From assembly GCF_029873215.1 (NCBI RefSeq), contig NZ_CP123620.1:3658001-3722000 (forward strand): 64,000 nucleotides of DNA. The letters run 5' to 3'. Positions 16,900 through 27,680 of the stretch are shown piece after piece; the stretch's first letter is position 1; each line of letters opens with the position of its first letter. Made by a program: the position numbers and the translations under genes. The stretch is from Nocardioides sp. BP30 (GTDB taxonomy: Bacteria > Actinomycetota > Actinomycetes > Propionibacteriales > Nocardioidaceae). The notes below the pieces were generated by a model that did not search any database, was not told the origin of the DNA, and saw only the letters and a program-made list of their open reading frames with translations.

Positions 16900-19800
16900 T
16901 CAGCGCCTGACCTTCACCGCCGCACTGGTCACGACCGTCGGCAGCAGGCCGCTGCTCGAGCCGGTGACCTTCACCTTGATCCGCTTGCCGGCGTACGTCG
17001 CCTTCACCTTCAGCTTGGCTCCGGTGCCGACCTTCTTGCCGTTCACCGTCCACTCGTAGGTGAAGTGCGTGCCGGCCGACCACGAGCCCCGGGACAGGTG
17101 GACCTTCAGCCTGCTGCCGACCCGGGCCTTGCCCGTGATCTTGACGGCATGGCTCCGCACGTGGGGCTGGGCCGGCGTCCGGACGTCGGCACCCAGGGTG
17201 GCACCGCCGTCCAGGACGCCCACGGTCGCTCGGTACGCCGTCCCGCCGGCCAGTCCGGTGAAGACCGCGTGCCCGACGTCGGACCAGACCTGCTGGGTCG
17301 CGACGGTCCGGCCGTTCCGGCTCAGCGTCACCTTCAGGACCGACGGGACCGAGGCGGTGGTGGCCGTCCAGCCCACCCGCACCTGCGACCAGGACAGCGC
17401 CTGGGCGCTCACCTTGGTGACCGATGCCTGCGGCAGCACCGTGAACGACTGCGAGGAGGTGTACGCCGACGTGCCGATGGCGTTGATCGCCGCGACGGCC
17501 GCCTTGTAGTCACCGCCGGCCACGTTCTTGAACGTGTGGCTGGTGGTGCCGGCCGGGACGGTGACGGGCGTGCCACCGCCGAGACGCACCGAGTAGCCGG
17601 TGATGGGCGACCCGTTGTCCACCGGAGCGGTCCAGGTCACCGTCACGGCCGAGCCGGAGACCGAGACCGACGGAGCGTCGGGGTCGGCCGGCACCAGCGC
17701 GGCGATCGGCACCGACGCACTGTAGGTGGCGGCCGGCGAGTCGCCCTGGGCGTTGGTCGCCACCACCGCGACCTGATAGGAGTACCCGCGCGCCAGGTTG
17801 GTGAAGGTGGCGCTCAGCGTGGCCGGCCCGACCACCCGCGGCGCGACCGCCGCGGGACCGCCGGTGAGGGTGACGGTGTAGCCGGTGAGGTCGGAGTTGC
17901 CGTCATCGGTCGGAGCCGCCCACACGACCGTCAGCGTCTGACCGCTGGCGGCGGCCGAGACGGCGTTCGGCGGCTGGGGCACCGTCGTCGCCTTGGCGAC
18001 CAGCCCGTCGATGGCCGCCTGGAGGGCGGTCGTCTCGGTGGCGTAGGCGGCGTCGGTGGCGGTGTCGTCCGCCACCATCGCCCGGGCTGTGGTGAGCTCG
18101 TTGGTGAGGGCGGCCACGGACGCGTCGGTGTAGCGCTTGGTCACGATGGCCGACGCGTCGCCGACCGTCGCCATCAGCCCACGTCGTGCTCGGGTCTCGA
18201 GCTGGGCGGCGGCCTGCGTCAGGAGCCGGGTCGCGGCGCTGATGTCGGAGCCCACCGCAGCGTCGTCGTCGAGGACGCTCGCCGCCTGCGCCATGGCGGC
18301 GGTGAAGGACGTGAAGTCGATGTCGACGTAGGAGGCGCCCTGGGTCAGCAGCGGCTTCTCGGTGTCGTACAGCGACTGCAGGCCGGTCTTGTCGACCCCG
18401 TAGTTGAAGGTGAAGGAGATCAGGTTCGCGACGTAGTTGGGCAGGCCGCTGACCGGGGTGGTGTGCATGACGACGAAGACGTTGTGCTGGCCGGTCAGGA
18501 CGGCGGGAAGCGTCAGCGTCGCCTTGCCGTCGACGCTCCACGTCGTACCGGTGTACGGCAACGGGACCGAGGCCACGGGAGTGCCGGTCATCGAGTCCAG
18601 ATAGACGTCGACCCGGGAGTTGGCTCCGTCACGGGTGGAGTTGTTCACGTAGCGGACCGACACCGAGGTCACCGTCTTGTTGAAGCTGATGCCGTCGTAC
18701 TCCAGCCAGGCGCCGTCGGAGGTGCCGCCGACGTCCTGGACACTGCCGCTGGTGAGGGTGCTGGTCTCGGTCTTCAGCGGGGTCCCGCTCCACGCGGTGT
18801 AGTTGACGGCCGGGATCGAGACGCTGTCGGTGTTGTCGGTCGGCGCGACGAACGTCAGGTCGCCGATGTTGCCGACGTAGGGCAGTGCACTGCTGTAGGT
18901 GGCGTGCATGACGATGTAGACGTCGTGCGTGCCGCTGACAGGGCTGGGCAGGTTCACCGTGGCGGTGCCGTCGCTGGACCATGTCGTCCCGGTGGCCGGC
19001 AGCGGGACGTTGACCAGCGGGGTGCCCGACCTCGAGTCGAGGTAGACGTCGATGTTGGCGTCGGCCGGGACCCGGGTCGAGTTGGCGATGTAATGCACCT
19101 TGAGCTGGGTGGCGGCGTGGTCGAAGTTGACCCCCGCCCAGTGGACCCAGTCGCCGTTGTGGGTGTTGGCGATGGCGGTGAAGCTGGCCCCGGAGGCCGT
19201 GTCGGTCTCGGTCTTCAGGGTGTTGCTGCCGACGCTCACCCCGTCACCGCCCCAGTCGGTGCGGCCGTCGGGGGTGAGCACGACGTTGTTGTCGACGGGC
19301 GCGGTGTCAGCGCTGTTGGCGAACTGCAGCCAGTAGACGTTGGCCACCCAGTGCAACGCCGTGGACCCGTCGGCGTTGGAACCGGTGAAGACGAAGTAGA
19401 TCGTGTTGGCGCCGGCGAGCGCGGCCTTGTCCGTGATGGTCGCCGTCGCGGTCTTGGTCAGGCTGAAGCCGGTCGCGGTGGGCGGGGTGGCGACCGTCGC
19501 GACCAAGGTGCCGGTCGGCGAGCCGACCCGGACCTCGACAGCCGCATTGGCATAGCCGTCGTTCGAGGCGCCCTGGTAGGCGACCGAGATCTGATCGGGC
19601 ACGTCGTCGGCCGGGAACGAGACGCCCTGGAAGGCGATCCACGAGCCGGGACGCACCTGACCGATGTGGTCTCCCTCCTTGTTGATGTCCTGGTCGAACC
19701 CGGTGGACTGCAGGTCGTAGTCCACGGCCTGCATCTGGCCCAGGCCACCTCCGCTCAGCACGAGGGCGTTCATCGCCGCTGAGAGGTCCGAGTCGGCGTC

Positions 19801-22758
19801 CTGGAGCTGGTCGTCGGTCGCCGAGTCGGTCGCCAGCACGGTCCTGGCGGTGTCGCGGGCTGTCACGAAGGCGGCGTACGTCGCGTTGGTGTAACCGCCC
19901 TGGACCACCAATCGGGCCTCGGCGTAGTCGCTCTGCAGCTGGGCGCGCCAGCGCCCGGTGACCAGGATGGTGAACGGGTCGCGGCTGTCGAGGCCGGTGC
20001 CGGTGACCTGATCGGCGGTGACCCCGCCAGCCAGCGCGGCATCCCGCAGCTGGACGGCGAACTTCGCCTTCTGCTGGCTTGGAAGCGTTCCGGAGACGTG
20101 CACCGTCAGCGTGGTGGCGCTGGCGCGGATGACCTTGGCGGTGACTCCGTCGGGTAGCCCGGTGACCTCGACCTGGCCGTCGGCGGTGAAGTCCTCGCCG
20201 TCGGTGCCGGCGAAGGTCGCTCCCGCAAGGGTCAGGTGGAGGTCGCCGTCGACTCCCCCACTCGCGTCAGCGGTGAGGCTGGTGACGTCGGAGGTCACGG
20301 TGGCGCCCGCGGGCTGGGTGGCTGCCGCCGTACTCATCGAGAACGGCGCGGCCCCCTGCGTGCCCCAGGTCGAGGGCTGGGAGCCCATGGTGGCGGCGAA
20401 GGTGCCGTTGCCGACCAGCGCGGAGTAGTCGACCCAGGTGTTGCCGTAGGCCTTGCCGTCGAGCGTCGCCGACTGGATGTAGTAGTCGTCGGAGGAGACG
20501 CCGTCGGCGGTCACGGTGAAGCTGGTGCCGTCGGGGTGGGTGATGTCGACACGCGGGAAGAACGGCGAGCCGACCTGGTACTGCGTGGTGCCGGCGGTCA
20601 CCGGGTAGAGCCCGACCGCTGCCGCGACGAACGTCGAGGACATGGCGCCGGTGTCGTCGTCCATCGTGGGCAGGAAGCCGTCGGGGGTGTTCTGGAAGAC
20701 CTTCTGCTTGATCGGCGGCGTCAGCTGCCCGTTCGACGACGGCGGGGTGTTGTTGTCGGTCTGGCCGGTCGCGATGTAGTTCTGCCAGGTCTCCTTGGTG
20801 TACAGGTCGCGGACCCACTTCTGGGTCTTGGCCGGCTCACCGACATAGTTGAACAGGTACGGCGTCTGCAGGTCGACCTCGTTCGCGTTCGACTTCAGCA
20901 TCTTGGTGCCGTCGTCGGGCGCCTCCTCGCCGAAGTAGTTGCTCAGCGCGTCCGCCGCGGCGGCGGTGCCGCCCATGTCCTTGATCAGGCCCGCCAGGTC
21001 CTGCGACGGGTACCAGTTGAACTGCCACAGCGTGCCCTGGTAGAGCTTCGCCGCCTGGAAGGCGGTGGGGTCGTCGTTGCCGAAGGCGCCGGAGGCGTCC
21101 TTGGAAGCCAGCAGGCCGACCTGGGTGCCGTCGGCCAGCGTGGCGCCCCCCGGCTTGATCACGTTGGCGTAGTTGCCGGCGCGCTTGGCGTACATGGTGG
21201 CGTCGGCGGTGTTGCCGACCTGCTGGGCGATCACCGACATGGCGTAGTCGTCGTACGACGCCGCGACGGTGTTGCCGGGGTCGCTGGGGAGGTAGCCGAG
21301 CGCTGTCGCGGAGGCGCTGTACTGGTTCTCGTTGGCGGCGATCGCCGGGTAGGCCTTGGCCAGTCCGTCGAGGTGGACGCCCTTGGCGATCGCGTCCGCG
21401 ATCACGATCGAGGCGCGCTCGAAGCGGACGGTCGGGACGGACTGCACGAGGCTGCTCAGTGACGCGTTGCCGGTGTTGGCATCGGCATCGAAGAGGTCGA
21501 CCAGCGACTGCACCTCGTCGTCGTACACGCCCGGATACAGGTACGCCATGATCGAGTACTTGCGGAAGTCGTCCCACGTGCCCCACCCGTCGTAGTGGGT
21601 GTAGCCGTCGGCCTGGTGCACCTTCCCGTCCACGCCGCGGTAGGTGCCGTCGGTGCTGGTCGCGTTCACCGGCGTCAGATTCATCCGGTAGAGGCTGGTG
21701 TAGAAGATCTTCTCCAGGTCGCCCGTCGGATCGGTGGCGACGTCGTTGCTGACCGCGACCTGCCCGAGGGTCTGCTGCCACGCGTCGTGCGTCGCCTGCT
21801 CGACGTCGTCGAACGACGCGCCCGTCAGCTCGGCCGCCCGGTCGCGCTTGGCCTGGGCCACGCTGATCGGGGAGAGCGTGGTGGTCAGCTGGACCGACTG
21901 CCCGGCGCTGACGTCGAAGCTCATCACCGCACCGGTGTCGGTGCCCGAGCGCTCCGTGGCCGAGGTCAGGGCGCCGCCCGCGGAGCCCCAGGTCTTCACG
22001 CCGGCGACCGGCGTGTCGGTGACCGAGTCGAAGTAGAGCTTGTAGGTGTTGCCGTTGAAGTTCCCGACGACGTCTCCGCTGAGCTCGGCACGCCCGTCCG
22101 CCAGCGTGGTCACGCTGAGGTCGGAGGCGTTGCGGCCGGTGAAGTTGTTCGCCAGGTCGAAGACCAGCGAGGTCCGGCCGGCGGCCGGGAAGGTGAACTT
22201 CTCCAGGCCGCTGCGCACCGTGGCGGTGAGCTGCGCGTCGATGGTGCCCTGCGAGGCCTGCAGCCCCACCTGGTAGTAGCCCGGCGTGGCGGTCTCGTCG
22301 GTGTGCGAGAAGGGCAGCGCGTAGGTGCTCGTGTCAGGCCTGCTGGTGTAGCTCTGGTAGGTCGGCACCACCAGCAGGTCGCCGCCGCCGCCCGAGCCGC
22401 CGACGCCGTCGAGGTTGGTCAGCGTGAAGCCCGCGATCTTGGACGCCCCGTAGTCGTAGCCCGAGTGCGCCGACCCCTTCGGCGAGGTGAGCGGGTTCGG
22501 CTTGGCCAGCCCGTGGGGAGCCTCGGCGCCCGGCAGGTTCTGACCGTGGTCGCCCTGGGTCGACATGAACGGGTTGACCTGGGTGGTGGCGTCCGCGCTG
22601 GGGTCGGTGGCGGTCGCCGCGACCGCGGACAGGGGGCCCGCGGCGTGCGCTGCTACGGGCGTCAGGGCGAGTCCGCCGACCGTGACCAGGGTGGTCGCGG
22701 CGATGAGCGGGCGGAGCAGGCGAGGCACGTGCGTGCCTCGGGGGGATGGTGTGGGCAT
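16900..22758 (-). CDS. Giant secreted GH92 glycosidase (alpha-mannosidase family) with accessory modules
   Basis: The 1952-aa secreted protein has a Sec signal ending near VAAHA (about residue 40). The GH92 catalytic region spans about 60-800 and includes YTHYDGWGTWDDF, an NANEVDLQTPYLFNY segment whose Glu (about 627) aligns with the family's general acid, and DDDTGAMSS (about 700-708) matching the GNDD-type calcium/base region. Then come a FIVAR-like helical stretch, three beta-sandwich modules resembling CBM6, a second FIVAR-like region, Fn3 domains and a C-terminal Ig-like domain. No sortase motif is seen. GH92 enzymes remove mannose from glycans; linkage specificity is unclear because the usual His near the acid residue is absent. 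ATG 22758 has AGGAAAG upstream. A LacI-type operator lies upstream. Confidence 0.87.
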   Translation of the reverse strand: MPTPSPRGTHVPRLLRPLIAATTLVTVGGLALTPVAAHAAGPLSAVAATATDPSADATTQVNPFMSTQGDHGQNLPGAEAPHGLAKPNPLTSPKGSAHSGYDYGASKIAGFTLTNLDGVGGSGGGGDLLVVPTYQSYTSRPDTSTYALPFSHTDETATPGYYQVGLQASQGTIDAQLTATVRSGLEKFTFPAAGRTSLVFDLANNFTGRNASDLSVTTLADGRAELSGDVVGNFNGNTYKLYFDSVTDTPVAGVKTWGSAGGALTSATERSGTDTGAVMSFDVSAGQSVQLTTTLSPISVAQAKRDRAAELTGASFDDVEQATHDAWQQTLGQVAVSNDVATDPTGDLEKIFYTSLYRMNLTPVNATSTDGTYRGVDGKVHQADGYTHYDGWGTWDDFRKYSIMAYLYPGVYDDEVQSLVDLFDADANTGNASLSSLVQSVPTVRFERASIVIADAIAKGVHLDGLAKAYPAIAANENQYSASATALGYLPSDPGNTVAASYDDYAMSVIAQQVGNTADATMYAKRAGNYANVIKPGGATLADGTQVGLLASKDASGAFGNDDPTAFQAAKLYQGTLWQFNWYPSQDLAGLIKDMGGTAAAADALSNYFGEEAPDDGTKMLKSNANEVDLQTPYLFNYVGEPAKTQKWVRDLYTKETWQNYIATGQTDNNTPPSSNGQLTPPIKQKVFQNTPDGFLPTMDDDTGAMSSTFVAAAVGLYPVTAGTTQYQVGSPFFPRVDITHPDGTSFTVTADGVSSDDYYIQSATLDGKAYGNTWVDYSALVGNGTFAATMGSQPSTWGTQGAAPFSMSTAAATQPAGATVTSDVTSLTADASGGVDGDLHLTLAGATFAGTDGEDFTADGQVEVTGLPDGVTAKVIRASATTLTVHVSGTLPSQQKAKFAVQLRDAALAGGVTADQVTGTGLDSRDPFTILVTGRWRAQLQSDYAEARLVVQGGYTNATYAAFVTARDTARTVLATDSATDDQLQDADSDLSAAMNALVLSGGGLGQMQAVDYDLQSTGFDQDINKEGDHIGQVRPGSWIAFQGVSFPADDVPDQISVAYQGASNDGYANAAVEVRVGSPTGTLVATVATPPTATGFSLTKTATATITDKAALAGANTIYFVFTGSNADGSTALHWVANVYWLQFANSADTAPVDNNVVLTPDGRTDWGGDGVSVGSNTLKTETDTASGASFTAIANTHNGDWVHWAGVNFDHAATQLKVHYIANSTRVPADANIDVYLDSRSGTPLVNVPLPATGTTWSSDGTATVNLPSPVSGTHDVYIVMHATYSSALPYVGNIGDLTFVAPTDNTDSVSIPAVNYTAWSGTPLKTETSTLTSGSVQDVGGTSDGAWLEYDGISFNKTVTSVSVRYVNNSTRDGANSRVDVYLDSMTGTPVASVPLPYTGTTWSVDGKATLTLPAVLTGQHNVFVVMHTTPVSGLPNYVANLISFTFNYGVDKTGLQSLYDTEKPLLTQGASYVDIDFTSFTAAMAQAASVLDDDAAVGSDISAATRLLTQAAAQLETRARRGLMATVGDASAIVTKRYTDASVAALTNELTTARAMVADDTATDAAYATETTALQAAIDGLVAKATTVPQPPNAVSAAASGQTLTVVWAAPTDDGNSDLTGYTVTLTGGPAAVAPRVVGPATLSATFTNLARGYSYQVAVVATNAQGDSPAATYSASVPIAALVPADPDAPSVSVSGSAVTVTWTAPVDNGSPITGYSVRLGGGTPVTVPAGTTSHTFKNVAGGDYKAAVAAINAIGTSAYTSSQSFTVLPQASVTKVSAQALSWSQVRVGWTATTASVPSVLKVTLSRNGRTVATQQVWSDVGHAVFTGLAGGTAYRATVGVLDGGATLGADVRTPAQPHVRSHAVKITGKARVGSRLKVHLSRGSWSAGTHFTYEWTVNGKKVGTGAKLKVKATYAGKRIKVKVTGSSSGLLPTVVTSAAVKVRR

Positions 22759-22893
22759 GCGGCTGCTTTCCTCGATCTCACGTGTGGGGGCGCTCCAAGG
22801 AGCCGCCCCGACGCTAGGGACCGGGAATGAACGAGCGGCGTCCACCCGTGAAAAGTAAAGATGCCGACCGGCGGCTGTCAGCCGTCTATTGGG

Positions 22894-22905
22894 TGAACCG
22901 TTTCA
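22894..22905. promoter_or_regulatory. Candidate LacI-family operator upstream of the GH92 gene
   Basis: TGAACCGTTTCA is an imperfect palindrome (TGAANCGNTTCA) with the central CG typical of LacI-family operators, which often control carbohydrate genes. It lies 136 bases before the GH92 start, in the gap after mutB. No LacI gene is in the window. Confidence 0.45.
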
Positions 22906-22958
22906 AAGGTTCGTCCATCAGGGCCGCCGCGACCGCTCACCGACCGCGCTGTGCCGGC

Positions 22959-25118
22959 TCAGACGTCCAGCTGCTCGCGCAGCCGGGCGAGGAGATCGAG
23001 CGCGGAGTCGGCGATGACGGTGCCGGGCAGGAAGACCGCCGAAGCACCCATTTCCCGCAGGGTGGGTACGTCGTCGGGCGGGATCACACCGCCGATGACG
23101 ATCATGATGTCCGGCCGGCCCTGCTCGGCCAGCGCCTGCTTGAGCGCCGGCAGCAGCGTGAGGTGCCCGGCCGCGAGCGAGGAGACCCCCACGATGTGGA
23201 CGTCGGCGTCCACCGCCTGCTGGGCGACCTCCTCGGGGGTGGAGAACAGCGGGCCTACGTCGACGTCGAAGCCGAGGTCGGCGAACGCGGAGACGACGAC
23301 CTTCTGGCCGCGGTCGTGCCCGTCCTGGCCCATCTTGGCCACCAGGATGCGCGGGCGACGGCCCTCGGCCTCCTCGAACTCCTCGGTCGCCGCCAGCACG
23401 GCGGCGACGTTGCCGGCCTCGCCGGCCTCGTCGCGGTACACGCCGGAGATCGTACGGATCACCGCCTGGTGCCGGCCCCACACCTTCTCCATCGCGTCGC
23501 TGATCTCACCGACGGTGGCCTTGGCACGCGCGGCGTCGACGGCGAGCTCGAGGAGGTTGCCCTCGCCGGAGCCGGCGGCGTGCGTGATCGCCTCCAGGGT
23601 GCGCCGTACGTCGTCGTCGTCGCGCTCGGCGCGCAGCCGCTCCAGCTTCGCCACCTGCTGGCGGTAGACCTCGTCGTTGTCGACCTTGAGGACCTCGAGC
23701 GGGTCCTCGGCCGGCAGCCGGAACGTGTTGACGCCGATCACCTTCTGCTGACCGGAGTCGATCCGGGCCTGGGTGCGGGCGGCGGCCTCCTCGATGCGCA
23801 TCTTCGGGATGCCCTGCTCGATGGCCTTGGCCATACCGCCTGCCGCCTCCGCCTCCTGGATGTGCGCCCAGGCGCGCTCGGCCAGGTCGTGGGTGAGCCG
23901 CTCCACGTAGTAGGAGCCGCCCCACGGGTCGATGGTGCCGGTGGTCCCGCTCTCCTGCTGCAGCAGGAGCTGGGTGTTGCGGGCGATGCGCGCGGAGAAG
24001 TCGGTCGGCAGCGCGATCGCCTCGTCGAGGGCGTTGGTGTGCAGCGACTGGGTGTGTCCCTGGGTCGCGGCCATCGCCTCGATCGCGGTGCGGCCGACGT
24101 TGTTGAAGACGTCCTGGGCCGTCAGCGACCAGCCGGAGGTCTGGGAGTGGGTGCGCAGGCTCAGCGACTTGGGGTTCGACGGATCGAACTGGCGCACCAG
24201 CCGCGACCACAGCGCGCGGGCGGCGCGCATCTTGGCGACCTCCATGAAGAAGTTCATCCCGATCGCCCAGAAGAACGACAGCCGCGGCGCGAAGGCATCG
24301 ACGTCCATGCCGGCCGCCAGACCGGCGCGGATGTACTCCACGCCGTCGGCCAGCGTGTAGGCGAGCTCGAGGTCGGCCGTCGCTCCGGCCTCCTGCATGT
24401 GGTAGCCGGAGATGGAGATGGAGTTGAACCGCGGCATCCTCGTCGAGGTGAAGGCGAAGATGTCGGAGATGATCCGCATCGAGGGCACCGGCGGGTAGAT
24501 ATAGGTGTTGCGGACCATGAACTCCTTGAGGATGTCGTTCTGGATCGTCCCCGAGAGCTGCTCCGGCTTCACCCCCTGCTCCTCGGCAGCCGCGATGTAG
24601 AGCGCCATCACCGGCAGCACCGCGCCGTTCATCGTCATCGAGACCGACATCTGGTCCAGCGGGATCCCGTCGAACAGCGTGCGGGTGTCGTAGATCGAGT
24701 CGATCGCCACCCCCGCCATGCCGACATCCCCGCGCACCCGCGGGTGGTCGGAGTCGTAGCCGCGGTGGGTGGCCAGGTCGAACGCGACCGAGAGCCCCTT
24801 CTGACCGGCCGCGAGGTTGCGGCGGTAGAACGCGTTGGACTCCTCGGCGGTGGAGAACCCGGCGTACTGCCGGATGGTCCACGGCTGGGTGGTGTACATC
24901 GTCGGGTACGGGCCACGCAGGAACGGCGAGAGGCCGGGCCAGGTGTCCAGACCGTCGAGGCCCTCGACGTCGGCGGCGGTGTAGAGCGGCTTGATCTCGA
25001 TGCCCTCGGGACTCTGCCACGCCTCCCCCGACCCGGTCGAGGAGCTGGACGTCCCGCTCGGCCCGGCGTCGGAGGCGGCGCGCAGCGGCAGGTCGGCGAA
25101 GGATTCAGGAACGGTCAC
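22959..25118 (-). CDS. mutB: Methylmalonyl-CoA mutase, large (catalytic) subunit
   Basis: The 719-aa protein is the catalytic subunit that interconverts (R)-methylmalonyl-CoA and succinyl-CoA with adenosylcobalamin. The TIM barrel is intact ([35 protein letters not shown]), and the C-terminal B12 domain has the DGHDRG base-on motif and GGVIPPDD. The GTG at 25118 overlaps the mutA stop in a GTGA. Reading further upstream only traverses mutA in another frame. It works with MutA as a heterodimer and with MeaB (15.7 kb), linking odd-chain and branched substrates to succinate. Confidence 0.96.
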   Translation of the reverse strand: MTVPESFADLPLRAASDAGPSGTSSSSTGSGEAWQSPEGIEIKPLYTAADVEGLDGLDTWPGLSPFLRGPYPTMYTTQPWTIRQYAGFSTAEESNAFYRRNLAAGQKGLSVAFDLATHRGYDSDHPRVRGDVGMAGVAIDSIYDTRTLFDGIPLDQMSVSMTMNGAVLPVMALYIAAAEEQGVKPEQLSGTIQNDILKEFMVRNTYIYPPVPSMRIISDIFAFTSTRMPRFNSISISGYHMQEAGATADLELAYTLADGVEYIRAGLAAGMDVDAFAPRLSFFWAIGMNFFMEVAKMRAARALWSRLVRQFDPSNPKSLSLRTHSQTSGWSLTAQDVFNNVGRTAIEAMAATQGHTQSLHTNALDEAIALPTDFSARIARNTQLLLQQESGTTGTIDPWGGSYYVERLTHDLAERAWAHIQEAEAAGGMAKAIEQGIPKMRIEEAAARTQARIDSGQQKVIGVNTFRLPAEDPLEVLKVDNDEVYRQQVAKLERLRAERDDDDVRRTLEAITHAAGSGEGNLLELAVDAARAKATVGEISDAMEKVWGRHQAVIRTISGVYRDEAGEAGNVAAVLAATEEFEEAEGRRPRILVAKMGQDGHDRGQKVVVSAFADLGFDVDVGPLFSTPEEVAQQAVDADVHIVGVSSLAAGHLTLLPALKQALAEQGRPDIMIVIGGVIPPDDVPTLREMGASAVFLPGTVIADSALDLLARLREQLDV

Positions 25119-26872
25119 GACAGCTTCTCCCGGACTCGGTGGAGGAAGGCGAGCGCATCCACGCCCATGGCGCAGGAGTCGTCGGCATACTCGACGGGCC
25201 TCCCGGCGACGACCACGTACGTCGCACCGGCCGCGCGGAGGGCTTCGGCCGCGGCCTGGCCCCACTCGGCGTAGGCGGTGTCGGCGCCGGCCAGGCACAC
25301 GACCGGCTGGCCCTGGTAGGCAGCGGCCAGGTCGCTCGGCGAGGCGGTCGCCCCGGCGACGTCGACGCCGATGCCACCGGCGGCCAGCAGGTTGGTGGCG
25401 AAGGTCGCGCGGGCGGTGTGCTGGGCGATCGGACCCAGCGTGGCGAGGAAGACGTGTCCGGCCGCGGGGTGGTCGCGCATCTCCTCGAAGGAGGCGGCGT
25501 AGCGGCGCACCCGGTCGTTGAGGGGGTCGGCCGCACGCTCGGGGAGCGTCTCGGCGAGGTGGGGGAACTCCGAGACCCCGGTGATCGGGCGCCGGCGCTT
25601 GGCGATGTCGGCCTCGCGTCGCGCCACGACCTCGGCGATGCGGGTCCGGAGGGGCTCCAGGCCGTCGCGCTCGAGCAGCTGGAACTGCTCCCAGCCGGCG
25701 TTCGCCGCGTCCGAGGTGAGCTGCTCGACGGCGTACGCGCCTCCGGCCGGGTCGGTGACCGCTGCCACGTGCGACTCGTCGATGAGCAGGTGGTTCACGT
25801 TGCGGGCGATCCGGCGGCCGAAGCCCTCCGGTCGGCCGTTGGCCGAGTCGAACGGGAGAACGGTGACGGCGTCCGCTCCGCCCACGCCGGCCGCGAAGGC
25901 GGCGACCGTGCCGCGCAGCATGTTCACGTAGGGGTCGTACTTGCTGAGCATGGGACGCGAGGTGCAGGCGTGGATCCGCATCGCACCCGGCTGCTCGCCC
26001 GACTGCTCGCTCGACTGGGGCTCGGCGCCCACCCCCGACAGCTCCAGCACGCGGGTCCACAGCTGGCGCGCGGCGCGCAGCTTGGCGATCGTGGGGAACT
26101 GCTCGTCGGTGGCCGCGAAGCGGAACTCGATCATCCCGGCGGCCTGCGCGACGGTGTGGCCGGCCGCTGTCAGCGCCCGCAGGTACTGGGTGGCGACGTA
26201 GATCCCGTAGCCCAGCTCCTGGGCGTCGCTGGCGCCGAGGTCGTGCGCGGCAGTGGCGTCGGCGACCGCCGCCAGGATGCCGTGTCGCTGGGCCAGGCGT
26301 GCCACCTCGACGAGCTCGGCGAAGGAGCTGTCGGCCGAGGGGCCGTCGGCCTCGGCACCTCGCAGGGAGGCACCGACCGGGTCGGCGCCGAGGTTCGTGT
26401 GCGGGTGCAGATCGACGCCGCGCCCGTCGGCGTACGCCACGAACGTCTCGGCGACCTGCAGCGACCCCGTCGGGGCGTCGAGCACGACCGGCGCCAGGTC
26501 CAGCAGTACGCCGTCGAGGGTCCTTGCGAGATCGGTCCGCGGGTCCGCGCTCACCCACAGGCTGGTCACGCCGCCGTCCAGATCGACCAGCGCGGCCTCG
26601 TTGGCCCGCTTCGCATCGGGGTCGGCGACCAGCGAGCGGATGTCCCACGCCCCGGTACGGGCGGGACGCACGGTGACGCTGTCGCCGCCGGGGACCCCCA
26701 GCGGCGTCACGCCGATGCCGTCCAGCGTCGTGCGGGTCAGCTTGGCCCACACCACGCTGTCGGGGTCGCCCTCGCCGATGCGGCCGCTCTTGCGCAGCAC
26801 GGCGGCGGCGCCCTTCTCCCACTCCTCGCGGGTGTGAGCGTCCTCGGGCTGGGTGAGCTCGATGGAGGTCAT
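25115..26872 (-). CDS. mutA: Methylmalonyl-CoA mutase, small subunit
   Basis: The 585-aa subunit has the mutase barrel pattern ([50 protein letters not shown]) and a C-terminal flavodoxin-like domain without the DxHxxG cobalamin motif, as expected for the non-catalytic partner. The ATG at 26872 follows a leaderless promoter, and the stop overlaps mutB, so the two are co-transcribed. The upstream neighbour is divergent. Confidence 0.94.
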   Translation of the reverse strand: MTSIELTQPEDAHTREEWEKGAAAVLRKSGRIGEGDPDSVVWAKLTRTTLDGIGVTPLGVPGGDSVTVRPARTGAWDIRSLVADPDAKRANEAALVDLDGGVTSLWVSADPRTDLARTLDGVLLDLAPVVLDAPTGSLQVAETFVAYADGRGVDLHPHTNLGADPVGASLRGAEADGPSADSSFAELVEVARLAQRHGILAAVADATAAHDLGASDAQELGYGIYVATQYLRALTAAGHTVAQAAGMIEFRFAATDEQFPTIAKLRAARQLWTRVLELSGVGAEPQSSEQSGEQPGAMRIHACTSRPMLSKYDPYVNMLRGTVAAFAAGVGGADAVTVLPFDSANGRPEGFGRRIARNVNHLLIDESHVAAVTDPAGGAYAVEQLTSDAANAGWEQFQLLERDGLEPLRTRIAEVVARREADIAKRRRPITGVSEFPHLAETLPERAADPLNDRVRRYAASFEEMRDHPAAGHVFLATLGPIAQHTARATFATNLLAAGGIGVDVAGATASPSDLAAAYQGQPVVCLAGADTAYAEWGQAAAEALRAAGATYVVVAGRPVEYADDSCAMGVDALAFLHRVREKLS

Positions 26873-26878
26873 GCGCGC

Positions 26879-26884
26879 ACATTA
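26879..26884 (-). promoter_or_regulatory. Leaderless -10 element for mutA
   Basis: TAATGT on the minus strand is followed by exactly six bases and the ATG at 26872, so transcription should start on the start codon. No ribosome binding site is present. Confidence 0.6.
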
Positions 26885-26946
26885 GGCAGGGCGAGTGAAG
26901 TCCGCCACAGAGTGTGACGTTCCCGACCTGCGGCGCGCTGCGGACC

Positions 26947-26952
26947 TAGGGT
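26947..26952 (+). promoter_or_regulatory. Leaderless -10 element for the 158-aa membrane protein
   Basis: TAGGGT is followed by exactly six bases and the GTG at 26959. This decides between that GTG and nearby candidate starts in other frames. Confidence 0.55.
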
Positions 26953-26958
26953 GAGCGC

Positions 26959-27435
26959 GTGCGAGCGACCGATCCCGCCGGCGTCACCTACCGCGTGCGG
27001 CGGCGCTGGCTGCCCTGGCGGTGGCGCAGGAGGTTCTCCGCGCGCCCCTGGGACCCGGACCCGCTCGCGGGCATCGACCTCGCCGACAGCGTCACCGGAG
27101 CGATCCTCGGTGCTCTGGGCGCCATCGCCGTGGCGATCGTCCTACCGATCCTCATCCTGACGCTGATCACCGGGGCCGAGTTCCTCCTGCTCCTGCTGGT
27201 GCTTCCGATCGCTCTCGGAGCCCGGCTCTTCGGCAGGCACTGGCAGGTCGAGGTGCGCCGCGGATGGCGCCTCCTCTACGAGGTCGACGGCGGTGACTGG
27301 AACCGCTCGCGGCGGGTGATCGCCGACCTCGTCGAGCGGATCCGACTCGGCCGACTGGAGCAGGGTCGGCTCCTCGGCAGCGCCGAGCGGACCGGGCGAG
27401 CCGATCGGCGCGCGCAACGGCCGACCTCCTCCTGA
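26959..27435 (+). CDS. Small membrane protein of unknown function
   Basis: The 158-aa protein starts with a basic, tryptophan-rich region (YRVRRRWLPWRWRRRF), then two adjacent hydrophobic helices at about residues 45-90 and a cytoplasmic C-terminal half rich in arginine (WRLLYEVDGGDWNRSRRVIADLVERI). I do not recognise a family. The GTG start is supported by a leaderless promoter. It is divergent from mutA. No functional link to its neighbours is visible. Confidence 0.65.
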   Translation: MRATDPAGVTYRVRRRWLPWRWRRRFSARPWDPDPLAGIDLADSVTGAILGALGAIAVAIVLPILILTLITGAEFLLLLLVLPIALGARLFGRHWQVEVRRGWRLLYEVDGGDWNRSRRVIADLVERIRLGRLEQGRLLGSAERTGRADRRAQRPTSS

Positions 27436-27680
27436 GCATCCCGCTCGACCGACCTTCCCTCCGTCGCGACGGCACCAGCCGGATCATGATCGGCTCGGTC
27501 ACGATGACGTTCCTCCGCCTGGCCGACAGCACCCAGGTGAGGGTCGACGCCTACCGGGCCGGGGTGGCCGCCACGCTGATCGCCGAGCAGCGGCAGAGAA
27601 CAGCCTGCCTGCGGAGGAGTTCAGCCGACATCCACTCGCCGATCGCCCTCCCGCCACCTGGAACAGGCACCGTCGTTCAC

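Noticed and set aside
25119..26882. Upstream extension of the mutB frame through mutA
   Set aside because: It reads mutA in the wrong frame; the GTG at 25118 with GTGA overlap is the natural start.
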